A stretch of 64,000 bases of DNA, from NCBI RefSeq assembly GCF_002803085.1, contig NZ_NNBJ01000003.1:1-64000 (forward strand), in the 5' to 3' direction. Under the pieces are notes generated by a model. That model ran no database searches. It was not told the origin of the DNA and was given only the letters and a program-made list of their open reading frames with translations. Made by a program: the position numbers and the translations under genes. This document shows positions 8,637 through 15,969 of this stretch, in pieces. Each line of letters begins with the position of its first letter. Position 1 is the stretch's first letter. The DNA comes from Streptomyces sp. CB01201 (GTDB lineage Bacteria; Actinomycetota; Actinomycetes; Streptomycetales; Streptomycetaceae).

Positions 8637-9813
8637 CGGGGACCTCCATCTCGATCGTGGCGCCCTCGCCGGGTGCCGATTGCACGGTGAGCCGGCCGCC
8701 GACTCCGCTCGCCCGGTGCCGCATCGAGACCAGGCCGAGGTGGCGGCCCGCGCGGCGGACCAGGCCCGGATCGAAGCCCCGGCCGTCGTCACCGATCCGC
8801 AGGAGGGCGCCCTGGCCGCTGCGCTCCAGGACCACCTCGACGCGGCCGGCCCCGGAGTGGCGAAGGGCGTTGTGGAGGGCTTCCTGGGCGACGCGCAGCA
8901 GGGCCTCCTCCTGGGCCGGGGGCAGGGCGCGCACGCCCCGGTTGGCGAAGGTGACGCGGGCCGCGTGCGCCCGGTCGAGGACCTGGATCTGGGTGCGCAG
9001 GGTGTGCACCAGGCCGTCCTCCTCCAGGGCGGCGGGCCTCAACTCCACGACGGCGGCGCGGAGTTCGTCGGCGGCCTCGGCGGCGAGGGAGGCGACCTGC
9101 TGGAGCTCGCCCTTGGCGCGGGCCGGGTCGCGGTCGATCAGTGCGGTGGCGGCCTGGGCGGTGAGGCGGAGCGAGAAGAGCTTCTGGCTGACCGCGTCGT
9201 GCAGTTCGTGGGCGAGCCGGGAGCGCTCCTCGGCGATGGTCAGCTCGCGGCTGCGCTCGTAGAGGCGGGCGTTGGTGAGGGCGATCGCGGCGTGCTGGGC
9301 GAGCAGCCGCAGCAGTTCCTCGTCGTGCTCGGTGAAGCCGCAGCCGCCGCCGGGGCGGGGCCGGGGGCAGCGCTTGTTGGCGAGGAAGAGGGCGCCGAGC
9401 GTCTCGTCGCCGTCGCGGATCGGCATGCCGAGGAAGTCGGACATGTCGGGGTGGGCGGCGGGCCAGCCTTCGAAGCGGGGGTCCTTGCGGACGTCGTCGA
9501 GGCGCTCGGCCTTCTCCTCGTGGAGCATCGCGGCGAGGATGCCGTGCTGGCGCGGCAGCGGTCCGATGGCCCGCCACTGCTCGTCGCTGACGCCGTCGAC
9601 CACGAACTGGGCGAAGCCGCCGTGGTCGTCGGGGACGCCGAGCGCGGCGTACTCCGCGTCCAGGAGTTCGCGCGCGGACGCGGTGATCGTCTTGAGGACG
9701 TCCCCGACCTCCAGGTGCCTGCTCATGGCGAGCAGGGCGGTGCTCACGGCGGCGAGGCCCGCGCTCGGGGACGGGCTCTGACCTGCTCCGGCGGGATCGG
9801 CGGGACGGCTCAT
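8629..9813 (-). CDS. GAF-domain sensor histidine kinase (NarX/DevS-like)
   Basis: 394-residue soluble histidine kinase. An N-terminal GAF domain (about residues 25-175, with FLGMPIRDGDETLGALFLANK) is followed by the HisKA_3 dimerisation helix with the phosphoacceptor His in RLAHELHDAVSQKLF, then the HATPase domain (EALHNALRHSGAG, GDDGRGFDP, GLVSMRHRASGVGG). There is no membrane segment, so the signal is presumably intracellular; the GAF pocket could bind a small ligand or cofactor. ATG at 9813 chosen. It is coupled to the response regulator by an 8-base overlap. Confidence 0.93.
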   Translation of the reverse strand: MSRPADPAGAGQSPSPSAGLAAVSTALLAMSRHLEVGDVLKTITASARELLDAEYAALGVPDDHGGFAQFVVDGVSDEQWRAIGPLPRQHGILAAMLHEEKAERLDDVRKDPRFEGWPAAHPDMSDFLGMPIRDGDETLGALFLANKRCPRPRPGGGCGFTEHDEELLRLLAQHAAIALTNARLYERSRELTIAEERSRLAHELHDAVSQKLFSLRLTAQAATALIDRDPARAKGELQQVASLAAEAADELRAAVVELRPAALEEDGLVHTLRTQIQVLDRAHAARVTFANRGVRALPPAQEEALLRVAQEALHNALRHSGAGRVEVVLERSGQGALLRIGDDGRGFDPGLVRRAGRHLGLVSMRHRASGVGGRLTVQSAPGEGATIEMEVPGG

Positions 9814-10115
9814 GTGGTCACCGTACCGGCGGGGTGCGACAGCGCGCCTCGGCCTGTGGACGGCCACCGCCTAGGGCGGGCGGCCTAGGCCGGAGTGCCC
9901 CTGAGGGGCCGCCGGCCCTAGGGCGAAGTGCCTTCCCGGGCCGGGCCCCGCGTCCGAGGCGGCGCGGCTGCGCCCGGAGCCACGCTGAATCCGTCGACGC
10001 GTGCGGCGGCCGACCGGTCGGCGGACGGTCCGGGAGAACGGGCCGCCCCGCACGCGGCGCGAGGCGACAGCACCTCGGGCAGAGCCCGACGGACGGAACA
10101 GAGGGGTCGGACATC
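9814..10115. promoter_or_regulatory. Divergent intergenic region with CCTAGG-containing direct repeats
   Basis: This gap separates the kinase from the rightward SDR gene. It holds three CCTAGG sites (9870-9875, 9884-9889, 9917-9922). Two of them head a direct repeat, CCTAGGCCGGAGTGCCC at 9884-9900 and CCTAGGGCGAAGTGCCT at 9917-9933, with a 33-bp period, about three helical turns. The spacing suits an operator for a dimeric regulator, possibly the adjacent response regulator, although TAGGNC-like strings can also be -10 boxes. Confidence 0.42.
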
Positions 10116-10904
10116 ATGCCGGTTGCGATCATCACGGGGGCCTCGAAGGGGCTCGGCAGGGCATTGGCCGAAGGGCTCGCGGAGCGTGGCTGGGACCTGG
10201 TCCTGGACGCCCGGACGGCGCCCGTACTGAAGGAGGCGGCGCGCGGCCTCGAACCGTACGGCACGAAGGTCGTGGCGCTGCCCGGGGACGTCACCGACGC
10301 CGGGCACCGGGCGGATCTGGTGGCCGCGGCGCGGGAGCTCGGCGGGCTCGATCTGCTGGTGAACAACGCCTCCGCGCTGGGCGCCGAGCCGCTGGTGGCG
10401 CTCGCGGAGCTGGGCCTCGCGGGGCTGCGGGCGGCCCTGGAGACCAATGTGGTCGCGGCGCTCGGGCTCGTGCAGGAGGGGCTCGGGCTGCTGCGGGCGG
10501 CCCCGGCGGGTGCGGTGGTCGCGGTCAGTTCGGACGCGGCGGCCGAGGCGTACGGGACGTGGGGCGGGTACGGGGCGTCGAAGGCGGCCCTGGACCAGCT
10601 GGCCGCGGTGCTCGCCGTGGAGGAGCCGGGCCTGCGGGTGTGGGCGGTGGACCCGGGCGACATGCGCACCGATCTGTACGCGGCGGCGGTGCCGGACGAC
10701 GACTCGGGGCGGCCCGAGCCGTCGGCGGTGGTGCCGGGGTTCCTGCGGCTGCTCGACGAGCGCCCGCCGAGCGGCCGGTACGGCGCTCCCGCGCTGGTGG
10801 CCGGCCGGGAGGCCGGTGGCGTGGACGGCCAGGCGCAGGCCGGTCCCCCCGGTGATCGCGCGCAGACCGATCTCGGGGGCGGCCGCGGGGAGGCCGGGCG
10901 ATGA
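10116..10904 (+). CDS. SDR family oxidoreductase
   Basis: 262-residue short-chain dehydrogenase. The NAD(P)-binding motif TGASKGLG lies at the N terminus, followed by NNAS, and the catalytic Ser and Tyr-x3-Lys are VSSDAAAEAYGTWGGYGASK. The C-terminal 35 residues are Gly-rich and probably disordered. ATG at 10116 follows GAGGGG. The stop overlaps the QueA-homologue start (ATGA at 10901-10904), so the two proteins are translationally coupled. The substrate is unknown; the coupling hints at a shared pathway with the downstream gene, but that is inference. Confidence 0.88.
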   Translation: MPVAIITGASKGLGRALAEGLAERGWDLVLDARTAPVLKEAARGLEPYGTKVVALPGDVTDAGHRADLVAAARELGGLDLLVNNASALGAEPLVALAELGLAGLRAALETNVVAALGLVQEGLGLLRAAPAGAVVAVSSDAAAEAYGTWGGYGASKAALDQLAAVLAVEEPGLRVWAVDPGDMRTDLYAAAVPDDDSGRPEPSAVVPGFLRLLDERPPSGRYGAPALVAGREAGGVDGQAQAGPPGDRAQTDLGGGRGEAGR

Positions 10905-12028
10905 CGGCGCCCCTGAGGGTGCGGGTGCCGGACGGCCTGCTCGCCTCGGTGCCCGCGGAGGTGCGCGGGGCGGGGCGCGACGACGTGCGCCTGATGGTGT
11001 CGCGCGGCACGGAGGTCTCCCACCACGCCTTCCGCGATCTGGCCGGGCAGCTGCGGGCCGGTGACGTCCTGGTGGTCAACACCTCGCAGACGCTGCCCGC
11101 CGCGGTCGACGGGGCGGTGGCGGGGGCGCCGGTGGTGGTGCACTTCTCGACGCTGGGCGCGGACGGACGCTGGGCGGTGGAGCTGCGCACACCCACGGCG
11201 TCCGGGAGCACCGAGCGGCGCACCGGGGACCGGGCCGAAACGGCCGTGGCGCTGCCCGGCGGACAGCGCCTGGTGCTCGACGAGGCGCTGAGCCCGGACC
11301 GGCTGTGGTGGGCGCGGGTGTCGGCCCGGGACGTGCCGGGCCTGATGCGCCGGTACGGGCGGCCCATCCGGTACTCCTACACCGAGCGGGACCAGCCGCT
11401 GGCGGCCTACCAGACGGTGTTCGCGCTGCCCGCGCCCGACGGGCTCGGCTCGGCGGAGATGCCGAGTGCGGCACGGCCCTTCACGGCCGGGCTCGTCGCG
11501 GATCTGGTGCGGCGGGGCGTGCGGTTCGCGCCGGTCACGCTGCATACGGGGGTGGCATCGGCGGAGGCCCACGAGCCGCCGTACCCGGAGCGCTTCGAGG
11601 TGCCGCGGTCGACGGCGCTGTTGGTGAACGCGGCGCGGGCGGGTCGGGGAAGGGGCGTGCGCGGTGCTTCCGCGCAGGGGCGGCGGGAGACGGGTGGGCG
11701 GATCGTGGCCGTAGGGACCACGGCGGTGCGGGCCCTGGAGTCGGCGGCCGGGCCCGACGGGGTGGTGCGGGAGGCTGCCGGGTTCACGGATCTCGTGGTG
11801 ACGCCGCGGCGCGGGGTGCGGGTGGTGGACGGGCTCCTGACGGGGCTGCACGAGCCGGAGGCCTCGCATCTGCTGATGCTGGAGGCGATCGCGGGGCGCG
11901 AGGCGCTGGCCGTCGCCTACGACCAGGCGCTGAGCCGGCTCTACCTGTGGCACGAGTTCGGGGACGTCCATCTCCTCCTCCCGGAGGAGAACCCTCACAC
12001 TGCGCATTGCTCCAGCAACGTCTGGTGA
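10901..12028 (+). CDS. QueA-like S-adenosylmethionine:tRNA ribosyltransferase-isomerase homologue
   Basis: 375-residue protein of the QueA fold. Conserved blocks include GDVLVVNTSQTLPA, ARPFTAGLVADLVRRGV, FAPVTLHTGVASAEAHEPPYPERFEVP, VAVGTTAVRALES and the HLLMLEAIAGREALAVAYDQAL tail. QueA transfers the ribosyl moiety of SAM to preQ1 in tRNA during queuosine synthesis. Length is near the usual 340-360. No tgt, queF or other queuosine gene is nearby, and the SHHAFRDLAG region differs from the classical DLPP(E)LIAQ start, so this may be an actinobacterial paralogue with another role. It begins inside the SDR stop codon (ATGA). Confidence 0.85.
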   Translation: MTAPLRVRVPDGLLASVPAEVRGAGRDDVRLMVSRGTEVSHHAFRDLAGQLRAGDVLVVNTSQTLPAAVDGAVAGAPVVVHFSTLGADGRWAVELRTPTASGSTERRTGDRAETAVALPGGQRLVLDEALSPDRLWWARVSARDVPGLMRRYGRPIRYSYTERDQPLAAYQTVFALPAPDGLGSAEMPSAARPFTAGLVADLVRRGVRFAPVTLHTGVASAEAHEPPYPERFEVPRSTALLVNAARAGRGRGVRGASAQGRRETGGRIVAVGTTAVRALESAAGPDGVVREAAGFTDLVVTPRRGVRVVDGLLTGLHEPEASHLLMLEAIAGREALAVAYDQALSRLYLWHEFGDVHLLLPEENPHTAHCSSNVW

Positions 12029-12072
12029 TTCTGTTACCTGCCCGATGTGAGCCCGAGCATAGGACGCACATC

Positions 12073-12177
12073 ACTTACGAAGCCGGCTAGTGGATGGATA
12101 AAGGGCGTGTGAGCCCGTCGGGAGTGGGTACGAGGCGCCTTTTGTCGGCTCCTGATCCACTACCCGGCTTCGTATGT
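12073..12177 (+). promoter_or_regulatory. Large inverted repeat / candidate structured 5' leader RNA
   Basis: The arm at 12076-12095 (TACGAAGCCGGCTAGTGGAT) pairs with 12155-12174 at 19 of 20 positions; the match extends to 12073 and 12177. The 59-base interior contains smaller complementary segments, such as GGGC / GCCC near 12103-12116 and GAGCC / GGCTC near 12111 and 12147, so a multibranched fold is possible. It lies 48 bases after the QueA-like stop and about 120 bases before the secreted SLT gene. I do not recognise it as a ydaO, T-box, cobalamin or other familiar riboswitch. Confidence 0.5.
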
Positions 12178-12297
12178 AGCAGCTTTGCCACGAGATTTTG
12201 CGGCCGCTAACAATGGCTCTCGTCGCACAGCGCTGCGGCCAACCGCCGCGGCGCTTCACTGCGCCGTCCCCAGTCATTCGGAAGAGGTCCAACAGCC

Positions 12298-12975
12298 ATG
12301 CCCGAGTCCAGCAACCCTGGTCACAGTCGTCTGCCCCAGACGCACAAGATCTCGATTGCCGGTGTCGCCGTCCTCGGCGCCGCCGCTCTCGCCCTCTCGG
12401 TCTTCCCCGGGACGGGTCAGTCGGGCAACGCCGCGACCATAGCCGCCGAGCCCGCCGCCTTCTCGGCGACCGTCGCCAGCGCCAAGACGGTCTCGCAGAA
12501 CGTCGCCAAGCAGCACGTGACCGCGGACAAGCAGGCCCAGGTCGCCGCGAAGGCCAAGGCCGCCGCGGACGCCAAGGCGAAGGCCGAGGCCGAGGCGAAG
12601 AAGCGCGACGAGGCCGCCGCCGCGAGCCGCGCCGCCGCCCGCAAGCCGGTCTACGCCAACAACCTCGACGGCTGGATCCGCCAGTCCCTCGACATCATGA
12701 AGAGCAAGGGCATCCCGGGCACCTACGACGGTCTGCACCGCAACATCATGCGCGAGTCGACCGGCAACCCGAACGCCATCAACGGCTGGGACATCAACGC
12801 CATCAACGGCATCCCGTCGAAGGGCCTGCTCCAGGTCATCCAGCCGACGTTCAACGCCTACCACGTGCCCGGCACCTCGTGGAACATCTACGACCCGGTC
12901 GCCAACATCACGGCCGCCGCCAACTACGCGGCCGACAAGTACGGCTCGATGGACAACGTCAACAGCGCCTACTGA
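12298..12975 (+). CDS. Secreted lytic transglycosylase (SLT domain)
   Basis: 225-residue cell-wall hydrolase. An N-terminal hydrophobic segment (ISIAGVAVLGAAALALSVF, about residues 20-38) is a signal peptide or anchor. A helical Ala/Lys-rich stalk (KAKAAADAKAKAEAEAKKRD, about residues 80-100) leads to a C-terminal lysozyme-like SLT domain with the catalytic Glu in NIMRESTGNPNAIN and the supporting GLLQVIQPTFNAY. It should cleave peptidoglycan glycan strands outside the membrane during growth or germination. ATG at 12298 follows GAAGAGG. The unusual inverted repeat upstream may control it. Confidence 0.9.
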   Translation: MPESSNPGHSRLPQTHKISIAGVAVLGAAALALSVFPGTGQSGNAATIAAEPAAFSATVASAKTVSQNVAKQHVTADKQAQVAAKAKAAADAKAKAEAEAKKRDEAAAASRAAARKPVYANNLDGWIRQSLDIMKSKGIPGTYDGLHRNIMRESTGNPNAINGWDINAINGIPSKGLLQVIQPTFNAYHVPGTSWNIYDPVANITAAANYAADKYGSMDNVNSAY

Positions 12976-12995
12976 TCCCTTTCGGGGGCTGGGCA

Positions 12996-13035
12996 CCAGG
13001 GCCGGTGAGCGAAGTGCCAGGGCCGGTGAGCGAAG
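12996..13035 (+). repeat. Two tandem 19-bp direct repeats
   Basis: CCAGGGCCGGTGAGCGAAG occurs at 12996-13014 and again, identically, at 13017-13035 (period 21), immediately before the terminator of the SLT gene. This is probably a small slippage duplication. Confidence 0.75.
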
Positions 13036-13068
13036 AAGGGCGGCACCCCGTGCGGGGTGCCGCCCTTC
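13035..13068. terminator. Bidirectional terminator
   Basis: Perfect 15-bp inverted repeat GAAGGGCGGCACCCC / GGGGTGCCGCCCTTC with a 4-base loop between the convergent SLT and FHA-ABC genes. Confidence 0.86.
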
Positions 13069-13096
13069 GCCGTGACCGGGTCCGGTCAGCGGCCGG

Positions 13097-15622
13097 TCAC
13101 TTGCGCATGACCTCGGGCTCGTGGCGGCGCAGCAGGCGTGCGACGACGAAGCCGAGCGCGATGCCGATCACCAGGAGCACCGAGATGTCGGTGAACCACT
13201 GCGTGGCGTCGTGCTTCCACAGCGGGTCGAGGTTGGTCGGATCGCTCTGGTCCATCGGCGCCATCAGGTGCGAGAGGTCGAGCGTCGTGCCGACGCCCGC
13301 GATGGCCCAGCGCGACGGCATCAGCCAGGCGAACTGCTCCAGGCCGAGCGAGTCGTAGACCTTGAACAGGATGCCGGTGAAGACGACCTGGACGATGGCG
13401 AACATGACCAGGAGCGGCATGGTCTTCTCGGAGGTCTTCACCAGCGCCGAGATGATCAGGCCGAACATCATCGAGGTGAAGCCGAGCGCGATCACGACCA
13501 GGCACATCTCGACCGCGGGCGGCATCACCAGGCCCTCGGCGGGCAGCTTGCGGGTCGAGAAGCCGATGACGCAGAGGATCACGCCCTGGAAGGCCGTGAT
13601 GACGCCGAGCACCAGGATCTTGGACATCAGGTACGCCGAGCGGGACAGGCCGGTGGCCCGTTCCCGTTCGTAGATGACCCGTTCCTTGATCAGTTCTCGT
13701 ACGGAGTTGGCCGCGCCGGAGAAGCACATGCCGACCGCGAGGATCAGCATGATCGTGCCGGCGTCGCCGTTGAACCGGGACGGCGGGGTGGGCGGCGCGA
13801 GGCCGAACTTCGCCGGGATGACCACGCTGACCGAGCCGATCACCGCCGGCAGGGCCACCGACAGGGCGAGGAAGCCCTTGTCGGAGGCGATGACGGAGAC
13901 GTAGCGGCGCATCAGCGTCCACAGCTGGGAGACCCAGCCCTGCGGCTTCGGCGGCTTGATCGCCTGGGCCGGCGGCATCTGCACCGACTGCGGGGCGACG
14001 GCGTCGATGTCCGCGGCGTACATCTGGTAGTGCTGCGAGCCCTTCCAGCGGCCCGCCCAGTCGTAGTCGCGGTAGCTCTCGAAGGCGGAGAAGACATCGG
14101 CCCAGGTGCCGTAGCCGAAGAAGTTCAGCGCCTCCTCGGGCGGCCCGAAGTAGGCGACCGAACCGCCCGGGGCCATCACGAGCAGCTTGTCGCAGATCGC
14201 GAGCTCGGCCACCGAGTGGGTGACGACCAGGACGGTGCGGCCGTCGTCGGCGAGACCGCGCAGGAGCTGCATGACGTCGCGGTCCATGCCCGGGTCGAGG
14301 CCCGAGGTGGGCTCGTCGAGGAAGATCAGCGACGGCTTGGTCAGGAGTTCAAGGGCCACCGAGACCCGCTTGCGCTGGCCACCGGAGAGGGAGGTGACCT
14401 TCTTCTCCTTGTGGATGTCCAGCTTGAGCTCGCGCAGCACCTCGTCGATGCGCTGCTGGCGCTCGCTCTCGGTGGTGTCGGCGGGGAAGCGCAGCTTGGC
14501 CGCGTACTTCAGCGCCTTCTTGACGGTCAGCTCCTTGTGCAGGATGTCGTCCTGCGGGACCAGGCCGATGCGCTGGCGCAGCTCGGCGAACTGCTTGTAG
14601 AGGTTGCGGTTGTCGTAGAGGACGTCGCCCTTGTTGGCGGGCCGGTAGCCGGTGAGCGCCTTGAGCAGGGTCGACTTTCCGGAGCCCGAGGGGCCGATGA
14701 CCGCGATGAGGGACTTCTCGGGGACGCCGAAGGAGACGTCCTTGAGGATGTCCTTGCCGCCGTCGACCGTGACGGTCAGATGGCGGGCGGAGAAGGAGAC
14801 GTCACCGGTGTCGACGAACTCTTCGAGCCGGTCGCCGACGATGCGGAAGGTGGAGTGGCCGACGCCGACGATGTCCTGCGGGCCGAGCAGGACGCTGCCG
14901 CCCTTGGCGATCGGCTGGCCGTTGACGTAGGTGCCGTTGTGGGATCCGAGGTCGCGGATCTCCATCCGGCCGTCCGGCGTCGCGTGGAACTCGGCGTGGT
15001 GGCGCGAGACCTGGAGGTCGGAGACGACCAGTTCGTTCTCCAGGGCACGGCCGATGCGCATGACGCGGCCGAGCGCGACCTGGTGGAACGTGGTCGGGCT
15101 GCGGTCGCCGTAGGCGGGCGCGGCCCCCGCCGGGCCGCCCTGCTGCGGGAACTGCGGCTGCTGGGGCGGCGGTTGCTGCCACTGCTGCTGCGGGACCTGC
15201 GCCTGCTGGGGTTGCTGGGGCTGCTGCGGCTGGGACCAACCGCCCTGCTGGGGCGGGGTCTGCTGGGGTTGGGGTTGGACGGGGGCGGCCTGCGCCTGCT
15301 GGGCGGAGGGCTGTGCGTAGGCGGCCGCGGCGGCGCCGGTCAGATTCAGCCGCGGGCCGTCGGTCGCGTTGCCGAGGTGGACCGAGGAGCCGGGGCCGAT
15401 GTCCATCTGGTGGATCCGCTGGCCCCGCACATAGGTGCCGTTGGTCGATCCGTGGTCCTCGATGACCCAACTCCGGCCGCTCCAGCTGAGCGTGGCGTGC
15501 CGCCACGAGACTCTGGCGTCGTCGACCACGAGGTCACCTTGCGGATCACGCCCGAGGGTGTAGGACCTGGACGGATCGAGCGTCCAGGTGCTGCCATTCA
15601 ATTCCAGTACGAGTTCCGGCAC
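13097..15622 (-). CDS. Double-FHA ABC transporter (fused ATPase and permease)
   Basis: 841-residue protein resembling mycobacterial Rv1747. Order of parts: FHA domain 1 (residues 20-85, GRDPQGDLVV, GSTNGTYV); a Gln/Pro-rich linker (about 100-170); FHA domain 2 (about 188-262, SRHHAEF, GSHNGTYV); an ABCG-type ATPase (Walker A GPSGSGKST 310-318, LSGGQ 412-416, LIFLDEPTSGLD from 432); then six membrane helices to about residue 830. FHA domains bind phosphothreonine, so a Ser/Thr kinase probably controls it. The exported substrate is unknown; cell-wall lipids are a guess from Rv1747. ATG at 15622 begins MPELVLELNG. Confidence 0.94.
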   Translation of the reverse strand: MPELVLELNGSTWTLDPSRSYTLGRDPQGDLVVDDARVSWRHATLSWSGRSWVIEDHGSTNGTYVRGQRIHQMDIGPGSSVHLGNATDGPRLNLTGAAAAAYAQPSAQQAQAAPVQPQPQQTPPQQGGWSQPQQPQQPQQAQVPQQQWQQPPPQQPQFPQQGGPAGAAPAYGDRSPTTFHQVALGRVMRIGRALENELVVSDLQVSRHHAEFHATPDGRMEIRDLGSHNGTYVNGQPIAKGGSVLLGPQDIVGVGHSTFRIVGDRLEEFVDTGDVSFSARHLTVTVDGGKDILKDVSFGVPEKSLIAVIGPSGSGKSTLLKALTGYRPANKGDVLYDNRNLYKQFAELRQRIGLVPQDDILHKELTVKKALKYAAKLRFPADTTESERQQRIDEVLRELKLDIHKEKKVTSLSGGQRKRVSVALELLTKPSLIFLDEPTSGLDPGMDRDVMQLLRGLADDGRTVLVVTHSVAELAICDKLLVMAPGGSVAYFGPPEEALNFFGYGTWADVFSAFESYRDYDWAGRWKGSQHYQMYAADIDAVAPQSVQMPPAQAIKPPKPQGWVSQLWTLMRRYVSVIASDKGFLALSVALPAVIGSVSVVIPAKFGLAPPTPPSRFNGDAGTIMLILAVGMCFSGAANSVRELIKERVIYERERATGLSRSAYLMSKILVLGVITAFQGVILCVIGFSTRKLPAEGLVMPPAVEMCLVVIALGFTSMMFGLIISALVKTSEKTMPLLVMFAIVQVVFTGILFKVYDSLGLEQFAWLMPSRWAIAGVGTTLDLSHLMAPMDQSDPTNLDPLWKHDATQWFTDISVLLVIGIALGFVVARLLRRHEPEVMRK

Positions 15623-15969
15623 TCCAGCCCCACTTGTCGTCCCCCGAAAGACCTCCGCACCGGAGGCCTGTGACTCCCGACACAGGGAGTCTAGGGATGG
15701 TGAACATCGTGGGGAACTATTTCAGGCCCAGGCTCGTATCCGAAACCCGGGCCTTGTGAATTACCGGCACAGACCGTGCACAGTACGGTCCCGTTCCTGC
15801 AACAGGCCCTGAGGGCCTGCCCGTTGACGGGTGCCAAACACGCCCCGAGAGTAGTAAGAACCCATGAGTGCGTATGGATCATGATGTCCACGCATAAATG
15901 ATCTGGCTCCGGATGAAAACGCGCTCTCGGTAGGGAATGGGGCAAGTCGGCTCGTATCGGGGGGCTCTG
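15623..15969. promoter_or_regulatory. Divergent intergenic region with two hairpins
   Basis: This 347-bp gap between the FHA-ABC gene and the streptophobe gene has no credible ORF. It contains two inverted repeats: GACTCCC / GGGAGTC at 15672-15691 (6-base loop), inside the likely 5' leader of the FHA-ABC gene, and CAGGCCC / GGGCCTG at 15803-15819 (3-base spacer). The segment near 15885-15915 is comparatively AT-rich and could hold promoters. No recognised operator was found. Confidence 0.45.

Noticed and set aside
12060..12297. c-di-AMP (ydaO) riboswitch ahead of the SLT gene
   Set aside because: The expected conserved ydaO strings were not seen by eye; only a generic long inverted repeat is present.
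13121..15673. 850-codon open frame opposite the FHA-ABC gene
   Set aside because: Antisense shadow of an intact, recognisable gene; Arg/Gly/Asp-rich, no start context.
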